Below, one piece after another: positions 1 to 9,227 of a stretch of DNA of 64,000 bases. The DNA comes from Chlamydiia bacterium. GTDB taxonomy: Bacteria; Chlamydiota; Chlamydiia; Chlamydiales; GCA-2402025. The stretch is taken from the NCBI GenBank assembly GCA_030427725.1, contig JAUICV010000001.1, positions 186,001 through 250,000 on the forward strand, in the 5' to 3' direction. Position numbers and translations under genes: made by a program. The notes beneath the pieces were generated by a model, which was not told the origin of the DNA, did no database searches, and saw nothing but the letters and a program-made list of their open reading frames with translations. Each line of letters begins with the position of its first letter. Within the stretch, counting starts at the first letter, position 1.

Positions 1-1424
1 TACCAGGAAAGTATATAGGGATTATGTTACCAGCAAGCGCTGGGACTTATCTAACGATTGTTGCAACGCAACTTGCGGGAAAAATTCCTGTGATGATGAA
101 CTGGACAGCTGGAGCTAGGAATTTAAATTATGGAGCTGAGCTTTTAGATCTCCAATCGATCATTAGCTCCCATAAATTTTTAAATAGGCTTGAAACGTTA
201 GATATCGGGGAGATTGATCATCTCATTGTGACACTTGAAGATATCAAGCATAGCATATCGATAAAAGATAAGCTAAAAGGTCTTATGCTTGCTAGAAAAG
301 GACCGACAAAGCTCTATAACAAACTCAACTTACAATATACTAGAGAGACAGATCCAGCTATCGTGCTTTTCACATCAGGTACAGAGACTTTTCCAAAAGC
401 AGTTCCTTTATCTCACAAAAACTTGTTAGAAAACCAAAAAGCATCGATTTCTTGTGTAGGGTTTAATAAAGAAGATGTTTTTTATGGGGCATTGCCTCCG
501 TTTCATTCTTTCGGTATGAATGTAGCGGGGCTTTTACCGATTTTATCAGGGTTAAAAGTCTTTTATTCTCCAGACCCGACAGATGCTCAGAAAATGGTTA
601 AAGATGTGTATAAATGGAAAATAAGCGTGATGTGTCTCGCTCCTTCTTTTTATAAAAATTTATTTGCGTTAGCTAAACCTAAGCATTTACGCTCTGTTAA
701 GCTTTTTGTAACAGGTGCTGAAAAAGCTCCTAAAGAGTTTTTTGAAAAAATAAAGAGTTTAGGGCCATATCATAAAGCTATCGAAGGTTATGGCATCACA
801 GAATGCTCTCCAGTTGTGACCATTTGTAGACCAAATAGACCTCAGAAAGGCGTAGGACAACCTTTGCCAAATGTTGAGCTTTGTGTGATAGATGTCGAGA
901 CCCAGGAGCTTCTCCCTAAAGGATCTTCTGGTGAAATCTGTATGAGTGGACCTAGTATTTTCGAAGGATACATAGGTGATGTGGGCTTTGATCCGTTCAT
1001 TGAGATCAATCACAAAAGATGGTATCGTAGTGGCGATTACGGTTGTATTGATAGTGAGGGAAACCTTTTATTAGAAGGTAGACTGAAGCGGTTTGTGAAG
1101 ATTGGGGCTGAGATGGTCAGTCTAGGAGCATTAGAAGAGGCTTTATTAAAGCATGCTTTAGATCAAAAATGGTATTTTCCAGAAGATGAAAAAGTAGCTC
1201 TTGCAATAGGTGTTGTTGAAGTGAAGCAACGACCTGAGCTTGTTTTGTTCACTATTTTTGATGTAGACAAAGACAGAGTCAATGAAGCTTTGAAAAAATT
1301 GGGATTTGCAAGAATTATAAAAATTTCGCTCGTAAAAACTATCAAAGAAATTCCTATGACAGGAACCGGTAAAGTGCAATTTAGAAGATTAAATGAGTTA
1401 GCGTTAGAGAGTTTAGGTTCATGA
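1..1424 (+). CDS. aas: Acyl-ACP synthetase / 2-acylglycerophosphoethanolamine acyltransferase, 5'-truncated by the window
   Basis: AMP-forming fatty acyl ligase that would activate a fatty acid to acyl-AMP and load it on ACP or a lysophospholipid. The reading frame is open from base 3, and the residues before the first ATG (PGKYIGI-MLPASAG) match the conserved N-terminal part of the ligase domain, so the true start lies upstream of the window. Visible motifs are the phosphate-binding loop LFTSGTETFPKAV, the adenylation motif EGYGITECSP, the YRSGDYG motif and the hinge GRLKRFVKIGAEM near the end. It overlaps cysS by four bases (ATGA), so the two are probably co-transcribed. In C. trachomatis, as I remember it, aas lies a few genes from cysS/lysS/priA. 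Whether an acyltransferase domain precedes it cannot be seen. Confidence 0.88.
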   Translation, partial: PGKYIGIMLPASAGTYLTIVATQLAGKIPVMMNWTAGARNLNYGAELLDLQSIISSHKFLNRLETLDIGEIDHLIVTLEDIKHSISIKDKLKGLMLARKGPTKLYNKLNLQYTRETDPAIVLFTSGTETFPKAVPLSHKNLLENQKASISCVGFNKEDVFYGALPPFHSFGMNVAGLLPILSGLKVFYSPDPTDAQKMVKDVYKWKISVMCLAPSFYKNLFALAKPKHLRSVKLFVTGAEKAPKEFFEKIKSLGPYHKAIEGYGITECSPVVTICRPNRPQKGVGQPLPNVELCVIDVETQELLPKGSSGEICMSGPSIFEGYIGDVGFDPFIEINHKRWYRSGDYGCIDSEGNLLLEGRLKRFVKIGAEMVSLGALEEALLKHALDQKWYFPEDEKVALAIGVVEVKQRPELVLFTIFDVDKDRVNEALKKLGFARIIKISLVKTIKEIPMTGTGKVQFRRLNELALESLGS

Positions 1425-2869
1425 GTAAAACTGAAATGGAACAAGATGAGCATCTTTTTCTTTATGATACAGAATCAAAAGAGAAGAAAAAGCTGATTCC
1501 TAAAAAAGGTCATCCTCTAAAAATTTATACTTGTGGACCAACAGTTTATAACTATGTTCATATTGGAAATTTAAGAACGTTTGTTTTCGAAGATCTTTTA
1601 CGAAGAGTTTTAAAATTTTTTGGATTTTCAGTTCAACAAGTGATGAATCTAACAGATGTCGATGACAAAACGATCTTGGGAGCCATAAAGTCAAATAAAT
1701 CGTTAGCTGAGTACACCAAGCCGTTTGAAAGGGCTTTTTTTGATGATCTAGAAACGCTTAATGTAGAAAAAGTTGAGTCTTATCCCAAAGCGACTGATTA
1801 CATTGAGTCTATGATAGAGATGATTCAATCTCTACTCGATAAAGGGTATGCCTATATTGGAAAAGACTTGTCTGTATATTTTCGCATTTCAGAATTTTCT
1901 TCGTATGGAAGGCTATCTCATTTGCAATTAGAGGAACTAAAAGAAGGCGCATCAGAGAGAGAAAATACTTCCCAAGATGAGTACGATAAAGAAAATGCAG
2001 GGGACTTTGTTCTTTGGAAATCTTTTGATGAAAAAAGAGATGGCAATATCTTTTGGGAATCTCCTTTTGGGAGAGGTAGGCCTGGTTGGCATATAGAATG
2101 TTCGTGTATGGCTACAAAAATTTTAGGGGAAACTATAGATCTTCATTTAGGGGGAGTGGACAACATATTTCCTCATCATGAAAATGAAATCGCTCAGTCA
2201 GAAGCCTGCTCTGGAAAACATTTTGTTAAACACTGGATGCACGTTGAGCACTTGGTGGTTGAAGGAAAAAAAATGTCTAAAAGTCTCGGCAATTTTTTCA
2301 CTTTAAGAGATCTTGTTTCAAAGGGTTTTTCTGGAAGGGATATTAGATTTCTATTGCTTCAGTCGCACTACAGAATGCCATTAAATTTTACTTTTCAAGG
2401 ATTGGATGCGGCTAAAAACTCATTAAGGCGTGTCGAAGATTTTGTGACGAGGTTAAATGAAATTACGCATGATACATGCGCTCATCTTATAGGAGAGCAT
2501 TTATCAAGGGCTGAATTTTTGTTTAAAAAAGCTTTAAGTGACGATGTGAACATAGCTCAAGCAATGGCGGCCTTTTTTGATATGATAAGAGAGATTAATA
2601 CTCTCTGTGATCACAATGGAGTGTCTCAAAAAGAAGCGGGTATAGTTTTAAAGACCTTAGAGGAGTTTGATAAGGTTTTAGGATGTTTGCCTTTAACGAA
2701 ACAAGAGTTAAAAGTTCCAGAAGAGGTCGAGAGCCTCTTTGATCAAAGGCAAAAGGCCAGAGCTGAGAAGGACTTTAAACTAGCCGACGATCTTCGTGAT
2801 CAGATCCTCGAGAAAGGATATATTATCGAAGATAGCGCCTTAGGCTCTAAGTTGAAGTTAAAACCTTAG
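1421..2869 (+). CDS. cysS: Cysteinyl-tRNA synthetase
   Basis: Charges tRNA-Cys in the cytoplasm. It is a class I synthetase of normal length (482 residues). The HIGH-type signature reads CGPTVYNYVHIGN near residues 35-47, with the first zinc-ligand Cys. The other expected zinc-site residues are in GWHIECSCMA and HHENEIAQSEA, and the KMSKS loop (KKMSKSLGNF) lies around residue 284. A helical anticodon-binding tail rich in charged residues ends the protein. The ATG overlaps the aas stop codon, suggesting translational coupling. Its 3' end overlaps the convergent lysS gene by 23 bases, so the two messages are antisense over the stop codons. Identity is secure from motifs and length. Confidence 0.97.
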   Translation: MSKTEMEQDEHLFLYDTESKEKKKLIPKKGHPLKIYTCGPTVYNYVHIGNLRTFVFEDLLRRVLKFFGFSVQQVMNLTDVDDKTILGAIKSNKSLAEYTKPFERAFFDDLETLNVEKVESYPKATDYIESMIEMIQSLLDKGYAYIGKDLSVYFRISEFSSYGRLSHLQLEELKEGASERENTSQDEYDKENAGDFVLWKSFDEKRDGNIFWESPFGRGRPGWHIECSCMATKILGETIDLHLGGVDNIFPHHENEIAQSEACSGKHFVKHWMHVEHLVVEGKKMSKSLGNFFTLRDLVSKGFSGRDIRFLLLQSHYRMPLNFTFQGLDAAKNSLRRVEDFVTRLNEITHDTCAHLIGEHLSRAEFLFKKALSDDVNIAQAMAAFFDMIREINTLCDHNGVSQKEAGIVLKTLEEFDKVLGCLPLTKQELKVPEEVESLFDQRQKARAEKDFKLADDLRDQILEKGYIIEDSALGSKLKLKP

Positions 2870-4442
2870 TTTCATCAGGTCTCATTACAGGGAAAAATAA
2901 AACATCTCTTATAGAGGTTTCCGCTGTAAAAAGCATGCTCATGCGATCGAGTCCAATACCGAATCCACCACAAGGAGGCATTCCTTGACAGATAGCTTCA
3001 ATAAATTCTTCATCCATTGGATTAGCTTCTTCGTCCCCTTGATCTCTTTTTGCTGCTTGATCTTCTAATAATTGTCTTTGCAAGATAGGGTCATTTAATT
3101 CCGAGTAGGCGTTGCAAAATTCCATTCCTAAAATAAAAGTTTCAAAGCGCTCAACAATTCTTTCGTCTCTTTCTTTTTTGTTTCTGTGAAGTTTGCAAAG
3201 AGGAGTTGTTTCTATCGGGTGATCGAGGATGTGGTGAGGTTGGATAAGGTGATGCTCTGCAACGTTTTCAAAAAGTAGAGCTATAAGTTTGCCTCTTGGA
3301 GCTGTACGAACTTTTTCTGGGTTTTCTTCAGTTTTATTTAAGAGGTAGTCTTTGATCTCTTGATCTTCCATCGTATCCACATCAAGGCCGCCATATGTTT
3401 TAATAGCATCTTTCATTGTCATACGGATCCAAGGTGTTTTTAGATCAACCTCATGCTCATTGCCAGATTTGTCAATTCGAGTTCCAAGTCTCGTTGTCCC
3501 AAAAAGCTCTATCGCAATAAAAGCGAAAAGCTCTTCTATAATGACCATGACATCATTGTAATCTAGATAAGATGCGTAGGCCTCTAGCATAGTAAATTCA
3601 GGATTGTGAGTTTTATCAATCCCTTCATTACGAAACACTTTCCCTATCTCAAATACTCTTTCTAAGCCTCCGACAATTAGCTTTTTTAAGGCAATTTCAA
3701 GAGCTATACGCAAATACATCTTTTGGTCAAGGGCATTGATGTGAGTGACAAAAGGAGCCGCTTCTGCTCCACCATAGATGTTTTGCAAAATAGGAGTTTC
3801 AACTTCCATGAAAGATAGATTAGACAGATAATCTCTTGTCAACTTCAAGATTTTAGATCTCATCTGGAATGTCTGAATCACTTCTGGAGATGTAATAAGG
3901 TCTAGGTGGCGTTTACGGTATCTGACCCCTTTATCAGATAAACCAGCATGTTTATCTGGAAGAGGGAGTAAGGATTTACATAGAAGAGTAGCCTCTTTAA
4001 CAAAGACAGTAAGCTCTCCTTTCTGAGTTTTAAAAAGGTGGCCTTTCAGTCCTAAAATATCTCCTAGGTCAATTTTCTTTTCGATGAATTTTATGGGTTT
4101 AACTTCTGAATTTTCATCTAGGCCACAAACCTTTGTAGTATCTCTATTGAAAATAACTTGAATGCGACCTGTTTCATCTTGAATTTGACCAAAAGCATTT
4201 TTCCCCATAGCTCTAAAAAGCACTAACCTTCCTGCTAGAGAAACATACTTTGTTGTTCCTTCCATAGCATCATCGAAATGCCAAGAGGACTCGGACTCAA
4301 ACTGTGAATGTAAATCTTTTATGGACACCTCAACATCATACTTATGAGGATAGGGCTCTATGTTCAAATCTTTAATTTCTTGGAGTTTTTTACAGCGGTT
4401 TTGGAACTCTTCAAACTGATGATATTCTGGACTTGTAGACAT
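2847..4442 (-). CDS. lysS: Lysyl-tRNA synthetase, class II
   Basis: Charges tRNA-Lys in the cytoplasm. An N-terminal OB-fold anticodon domain (roughly residues 60-170, with VSLAGRLVLFRAMGKN) is followed by a class II catalytic core. Motif 2 is FEIGKVFRNEGID followed by the HNPEFTMLE segment, and motif 3 is GGFGIGLDRMSML near the C-terminus. I start at the ATG at 4442 (531 residues). A TTG four codons upstream (4454) extends the frame but has no better ribosome site. The 3' end overlaps cysS, convergent. Upstream lies the terminator of the next gene, so lysS should have its own promoter between about 4443 and 4520. The lysS/cysS adjacency is also what I remember for C. trachomatis. Confidence 0.97.
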   Translation of the reverse strand: MSTSPEYHQFEEFQNRCKKLQEIKDLNIEPYPHKYDVEVSIKDLHSQFESESSWHFDDAMEGTTKYVSLAGRLVLFRAMGKNAFGQIQDETGRIQVIFNRDTTKVCGLDENSEVKPIKFIEKKIDLGDILGLKGHLFKTQKGELTVFVKEATLLCKSLLPLPDKHAGLSDKGVRYRKRHLDLITSPEVIQTFQMRSKILKLTRDYLSNLSFMEVETPILQNIYGGAEAAPFVTHINALDQKMYLRIALEIALKKLIVGGLERVFEIGKVFRNEGIDKTHNPEFTMLEAYASYLDYNDVMVIIEELFAFIAIELFGTTRLGTRIDKSGNEHEVDLKTPWIRMTMKDAIKTYGGLDVDTMEDQEIKDYLLNKTEENPEKVRTAPRGKLIALLFENVAEHHLIQPHHILDHPIETTPLCKLHRNKKERDERIVERFETFILGMEFCNAYSELNDPILQRQLLEDQAAKRDQGDEEANPMDEEFIEAICQGMPPCGGFGIGLDRMSMLFTAETSIRDVLFFPVMRPDETKVLTST

Positions 4443-4526
4443 AGGTTTAGACAACTTAGTTAGGCAAAATTAAAAAGGCCTATGATACAACAAAGAAACG
4501 TCTCTTGTCTATAGATAGATCTTTGT

Positions 4527-4564
4527 AAAAAAAAAGATCTTCTAGAGGATTCTCTAGAAGATCT
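4527..4564 (-). terminator. Rho-independent terminator downstream of the 724-codon gene
   Basis: A perfect 13-bp inverted repeat (arms 4535-4547 and 4552-4564, 4-base loop) is followed, on the minus strand, by a run of nine T residues. It lies 82 bases past the stop codon of the large minus-strand gene and before lysS, so it separates the two transcripts. Confidence 0.88.
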
Positions 4565-4645
4565 ATTGTGTATTCCCTGAATATTAAGGGGAAGCTGGCC
4601 CTTGTATTGGGTGGCTTCCGCCTTTGTTTTTGACCATCGGGCTCT

Positions 4646-6820
4646 TTAATCGTGAGAGTCTCCAAGGGCTGCGACAAGAACTCCGAAGAAGTTTGGATCA
4701 AGTCCATGTGAAGAGCTTGATGAGCCATAGTAGCTAGATGTAGATCTAGTTCTTCCAAAACTTGGAAGGAAGGAGAAAAATCCTCCACTAGAGCTGCTGC
4801 CGCTTCTGCTTCTACTTGCTCTACTATTTTTCTTAATTGCACTAAGGATGTCTTTACTTCTCTTAGCTCTCTCTTTTTCAATTGAATCAGAGGAGTTTTT
4901 AGATCTGCTAGAGAAAAATGAAGACCTACTTGATCGCATAAATCCTGCTCCGCCTTCATAGTCAGGCCCTTGAGCTGCTTCAAATGCATCGCACTCAGCA
5001 ATGTAGTTTTCTGTAAGAGTTCTATAATACTCTGCATAGTAGTTTATAATACCTTTTCTATAGAAGTCTGGTAACAAATGTTTGTTATCAACATACATAT
5101 TATAGAACTTAGAACCTTCAAGAACCTTATTAATGATTTCATCTCCGTTTGTAATGGATGTTCCATTTTGGGAGTATTTAGGTTCTATTAGAAGTGTTAG
5201 AGCAGCTTCTTTTGCTTTTACAGACCCTTCCAAAGTTTCTTTTGTTGGATTCTGTCTATAGGCATTTTCTGCTTTATTTAAAGCTTCTTGTTTGTTTCTC
5301 ATGTAGTTGACTAGACTATATATTACGGGCTCATGGATAGATCCAAAAAGCTCTTTATTCATGTCTTCTATAACAGTTTGATCAGTAACATAGGCGATGG
5401 CTTTTTCTAGTTCAAACTGAAGATCTTCATATTTAGCTCGTTTTTCCTTTGATTCGCGGTCTTGATCATTCCCTAAACGAGAAATTTTACCTTCTACTTC
5501 TGTTTTTTTAGTGCCTAGTAGAGTAGCTAGTTGACTAGTGGCTTCACCTTTAAAAAATGTTTTTGAAGCTTCTCTAAACTCTGTAATGTTTGTGCAGAGA
5601 ACAGCGTCTTTTGAAGGATCTAACATTTTCATGGCAGGATCTTTCAAAGAAGCATCTAGCCTTCTGATGTTATGTTCTAGAGGAACTAAAAGTTCAAATC
5701 TCTTCTCAGCAGGGATAGTTCGACCTAGCCCTGTTGTAAAGAATTTATACACACGTTTAAATTCTTTCACTTGTTCGTTTAATAGACGATAAGCTTCACC
5801 CTCTAAAGAACCGTCTTCAATGGCTGTACCAGGTGTGCAGTTCTCTTTTACAAAAGTGTTAACATGTTCTCTGTAGTCAGATTCAATGTTATAACCATTT
5901 TCTGCTACCTGCATGTCATAAAATGATTGTCTAAGATCGGTTAGTTTCTCTGTTGTAGCGTTATATGCTCCAAGATGCTCGGTTTCACTTTTAGTTTGAA
6001 CTTCTTTAGATTTAGTATAAAAATTAGCAAGAGGTAATCCAGCTCTATGATATAACAGCTCAAACTCTTTGTTTAATCTTTCATACTCGGTTGCAAAAGC
6101 TTTAGAGATCTCGTTTCTTTCAGCGCGTGAAAATTCCTTATACTCATCTGAAAGAGTTGTTTTCTTATGATCAGATATTAAAGCGAGTAGTTTATCTTGT
6201 AAGTGGTCTAATTCTTCATATACATAGTCAAAAGTCTGTTTGACAGCTTCAGTGTTTACTGTAGAAAAGTGACTATAGGTTTTATTACCAAACGTTTTGA
6301 TTTGAAAGGAACCTTCTTTTCTTCCTCGTCCGATGACAAATGAAGATGTTTGAGACTTAGTTAGAGACTGTGTTGTTTCTCCATCATCATCTTTTTTTGT
6401 AGTTAGAGAGTAAACGTTCACCTCAGCAGAACCTGTAGCTGGTATATCCTTTAGTTCCATAGATAAAACTTTACCACTTCTTTTTGACAGAGGTGCTAGT
6501 TTTGCAGAAGCTTGTTCCTCTTGGATCTGCTCTTCTGTTTTTTGTGGGGTGCCACTAAAAAAGTATGAAAAAAATCCATTAGTTTTCTTTGCTTCTGGTG
6601 GAAGTTCATACTGAGTATCGATATGCTTCACATCTTTTTTGAAAAATTCTTTAAGTTGTTCAGGAGCTTTAGCGCCTCGGAAGATTGCTTTTGCTTCAGC
6701 GTTGGTTGAAACCATAGTATGTTGGAATTCTTTATTATTTGTTTTTGCTATAACCAGTGCATCAGAAGATCCGCCGCTCCCATAAAGATTGTAACGAACT
6801 TGTGTAATCATGCTAGCCAT
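4646..6820 (-). CDS. Large lineage-specific protein of unknown function with Ser-rich tail
   Basis: I do not recognise this 724-residue protein. It is mostly charged and helical, with no signal peptide and no clear membrane segment. The middle (about residues 190-600) looks like alpha-helical or coiled-coil structure rich in Lys and Glu. The last 100 residues are strongly enriched in Ser, Arg and Gly (for example SRSSFFSSRSKNSSDS and SRASRSRSGSSSSGG), which suggests a disordered tail. The ATG at 6820 has a good Shine-Dalgarno (AGGAG, 7 bases upstream), a very AT-rich leader lies before it, and a strong terminator follows, so it is an independent unit. It sits between lysS and priA, a position occupied by other genes in C. 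trachomatis. A role as effector or surface protein is possible but unproven. Confidence 0.8.
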   Translation of the reverse strand: MASMITQVRYNLYGSGGSSDALVIAKTNNKEFQHTMVSTNAEAKAIFRGAKAPEQLKEFFKKDVKHIDTQYELPPEAKKTNGFFSYFFSGTPQKTEEQIQEEQASAKLAPLSKRSGKVLSMELKDIPATGSAEVNVYSLTTKKDDDGETTQSLTKSQTSSFVIGRGRKEGSFQIKTFGNKTYSHFSTVNTEAVKQTFDYVYEELDHLQDKLLALISDHKKTTLSDEYKEFSRAERNEISKAFATEYERLNKEFELLYHRAGLPLANFYTKSKEVQTKSETEHLGAYNATTEKLTDLRQSFYDMQVAENGYNIESDYREHVNTFVKENCTPGTAIEDGSLEGEAYRLLNEQVKEFKRVYKFFTTGLGRTIPAEKRFELLVPLEHNIRRLDASLKDPAMKMLDPSKDAVLCTNITEFREASKTFFKGEATSQLATLLGTKKTEVEGKISRLGNDQDRESKEKRAKYEDLQFELEKAIAYVTDQTVIEDMNKELFGSIHEPVIYSLVNYMRNKQEALNKAENAYRQNPTKETLEGSVKAKEAALTLLIEPKYSQNGTSITNGDEIINKVLEGSKFYNMYVDNKHLLPDFYRKGIINYYAEYYRTLTENYIAECDAFEAAQGPDYEGGAGFMRSSRSSFFSSRSKNSSDSIEKERAKRSKDILSAIKKNSRASRSRSGSSSSGGFFSFLPSFGRTRSTSSYYGSSSSSHGLDPNFFGVLVAALGDSHD

Positions 6821-6989
6821 GATATTTCTCCTATTATTAAATATAATAATTATAATTTTTAGTTTCTGATAACAATTATATTAAACATTTCATTAATTGT
6901 TAATTAAATTTAATGTTGTAAGTTGTTAATTATCAATTAAAAATATTAGTATACATGTAATGTAAAATTAAAATTTTAATTAATCTAAT
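6821..6989. other. Very AT-rich intergenic leader
   Basis: These 169 bases between priA and the start of the 724-codon gene are almost entirely A and T, including a palindromic AATTAAAATTTTAATT stretch at about 6965-6980. They must hold the minus-strand promoter of the large gene, but no hexamer pair stands out against the background composition. No gene or structural RNA is visible. Confidence 0.5.
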
Positions 6990-9227
6990 CTAGATTGAAT
7001 CAATATCTATTAAAATCTTGTAATGAGAAGGTAAAACAAACGATTCAAATAATTTCTTTACAGTTTTAGAAAAGGGTAGAATAGAGGGTGTTTTGACAAG
7101 AAAGTAATATCTATACTCGTCTTGAAGTTTAATGCGAAAATCTGGGATTTCGGGGAGAATTAAGGTGTTTGGAGGGGTGTTTTTAATGATAAGAGCTCTC
7201 AAGGACCTAGCTAAGTCTCTTGTTTTTTCTTGAGAAGGGCCCTTTATGATAAATTTTGAAATTCTAGTGTAAGGAGGATAGTGAAAGAGTTTTCTTAAAG
7301 AGATCTCTTTTTTGTAAAACCCTTGATAATCAGAAGTTTGCACAAACGAAAACAGGGGATGGTCTATGAGGTTGGTTTGTATAAAAACCTCACCTTTAAG
7401 AGAACTTCTACCACTTCTTCCTGATACTTGCGTAAGTAGCTGAAAACAAAGCTCTTCAGCTCTAAAATCTGTGATATAGAGTCCTTGATCGCTATTTAAG
7501 ATGCCAACTAAGGTCACATCGGGAAAATCAAAGCCCTTGGCGATCATTTGGGTTCCTATTAATACATCAGCTTTCCCAGAGCGAAACTGGTTAAATATTT
7601 GAGTATGAGAGCCTTTATGCCTAGTCGTGTCGGCATCCATGCGAAGGGTTCTTATCTCTGGAAAAATGGCCTTAAGCATAGATTGAACTTTTTCTGTGCC
7701 AACACCTTTGTATTCTACGGTATCGCTATGGCAATAAGGACATTTTCTAGGGGGAGGGCAAATGGAGTAACTACAGTAGTGGCACATGGCAAGATTTGCT
7801 TTTTTGTGATAAGTCATGCTTACATCACAGTGAGGACAACTTAATGGCTTTTCACAAGACTTACATAAGATAACGCTGTGATAACCTCTTTTATTTAAAA
7901 AAAGTAAGGTTTGTTCACCTTTGTCTAGACGCTTTTTTATTCCATTTAATAGTTGCTGGCTAAAAAGTGTGAATTTCTTTGTTTTTTCCATTTCCCTTTT
8001 CATATCTACAATATGAATATCTGGGAAATGGTTGGTTGCAGCTCTTTTAGTGAGTGAGTTTAAAACATATTTATTGGATAAAGCGTGAGTATAGCTTTCT
8101 ATAGATGGCGTTGCAGAACCCAAAACGGTGACTGCGTTAGAAAAATGCCCCCTAAGGACTGCAAGATCTCTTGCATGATAGCAAGGGGATTCTTCGGTTT
8201 GTTTATACGAGCTGTCATGCTCTTCGTCAACAATGATGAGACCTATGTTTTCTAGAGGAGCAAAAATAGCAGACCTAGCTCCAATGACTATAGAGACCTT
8301 TTTTTGATAGATGTTTTGCCACATGTCATGGCGCTCTCCATGGGATAGCCTATGATGTAAAATAGCAATTTTTTCAGTAAATCTAGACTTTAAGCGCTCT
8401 ATAGTTTGTGTGGTTAAAGCAACTTCTGGAACCATGAAAATAACTGACTTTCCAAGCTTTCTAACATAGTCAATTGCTTGAAGATAAATTTCTGTTTTTC
8501 CACTACCTGTTACTCCGTGAATAAGATGTGTTTGGGAAGTCCTACTGTCGATAGACTGCTTGATTTTATCTAAGGCACTTTTTTGCTCATCATTAAGCTT
8601 TTTGGCATGGCTAATAAAAAATTCATGATCTAAGAGTTCTGTCCTGTCTATATGAATTTTTTTCTGTGTAAGAATTTGTTTTTTTATAAGGGAGTCAATT
8701 GGAGATTTAGAGGTGTTTGTAAGCTGAAGAAGCTCAGATAACAAAAGTCCTTTGGGATGCTTCAAAAAAACATCTAGAATTTTTGCCTGACTTGGATGTT
8801 TTTGTCTAAGATCGGCACATATTGATTTTAACTTGGAAAGAGGAAGAGTTAAAGAGATGAAATATTGATGTTTTTCTGTTGCCTTTCCTTTGACACTAGA
8901 GGGGATGAAGAGTTTTAACACCTTTCTCAAACTGGCACAGTAATATTCACTGATCCATTTAGCTAATCTGATTTGATCAGGCTTGAGGAAAGGCGTTTCT
9001 TTCTCTAACTTGATGATCGGTAAAACCTTTTCAAACTTCGATGTTTCTTTTATCTCTAAGATTGTTGCTGAAACGTAGCGGGATCTTAGCGGGACAACAA
9101 CTCTCATTCCTTCAGATACGGGTGTGTTGAGATCTTTTGGTAACTTATAATCTAATAGCTTATCGATACCCTTATCTAAAACAACACTGACATACTTATT
9201 TTCTAGTTGTGTTGAAGGTGTTGACAT
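6990..9227 (-). CDS. priA: Primosomal replication protein N' (PriA helicase)
   Basis: Superfamily 2 DNA helicase that recognises stalled forks and restarts replication. Domains in order: N-terminal 3'-DNA-binding domain, winged helix, helicase lobe 1 with Walker A GVTGSGKTEIY and DEEH box (IIVDEEHDSSYKQ), a zinc-binding cluster with paired cysteines (CKSC...CPHC...CHYC...CPYC), and lobe 2 with the QMIAKGFDFP and QVSGRSGRSS motifs. I start at the ATG at 9227, which has TTTGGAG ten bases upstream. A TTG four codons earlier is less likely because it would overlap that ribosome site. It overlaps the upstream small gene by 25 bases, so they are probably co-expressed. Length (745 residues) is normal. 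Confidence 0.97.
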   Translation of the reverse strand: MSTPSTQLENKYVSVVLDKGIDKLLDYKLPKDLNTPVSEGMRVVVPLRSRYVSATILEIKETSKFEKVLPIIKLEKETPFLKPDQIRLAKWISEYYCASLRKVLKLFIPSSVKGKATEKHQYFISLTLPLSKLKSICADLRQKHPSQAKILDVFLKHPKGLLLSELLQLTNTSKSPIDSLIKKQILTQKKIHIDRTELLDHEFFISHAKKLNDEQKSALDKIKQSIDSRTSQTHLIHGVTGSGKTEIYLQAIDYVRKLGKSVIFMVPEVALTTQTIERLKSRFTEKIAILHHRLSHGERHDMWQNIYQKKVSIVIGARSAIFAPLENIGLIIVDEEHDSSYKQTEESPCYHARDLAVLRGHFSNAVTVLGSATPSIESYTHALSNKYVLNSLTKRAATNHFPDIHIVDMKREMEKTKKFTLFSQQLLNGIKKRLDKGEQTLLFLNKRGYHSVILCKSCEKPLSCPHCDVSMTYHKKANLAMCHYCSYSICPPPRKCPYCHSDTVEYKGVGTEKVQSMLKAIFPEIRTLRMDADTTRHKGSHTQIFNQFRSGKADVLIGTQMIAKGFDFPDVTLVGILNSDQGLYITDFRAEELCFQLLTQVSGRSGRSSLKGEVFIQTNLIDHPLFSFVQTSDYQGFYKKEISLRKLFHYPPYTRISKFIIKGPSQEKTRDLARSLRALIIKNTPPNTLILPEIPDFRIKLQDEYRYYFLVKTPSILPFSKTVKKLFESFVLPSHYKILIDIDSI

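Noticed and set aside
4480..5037. A 185-codon minus-strand frame overlapping the C-terminal end of the 724-codon gene
   Set aside because: It lies in another frame over the Ser-rich tail and terminator hairpin of the larger gene, has no ribosome site and reads through the terminator.
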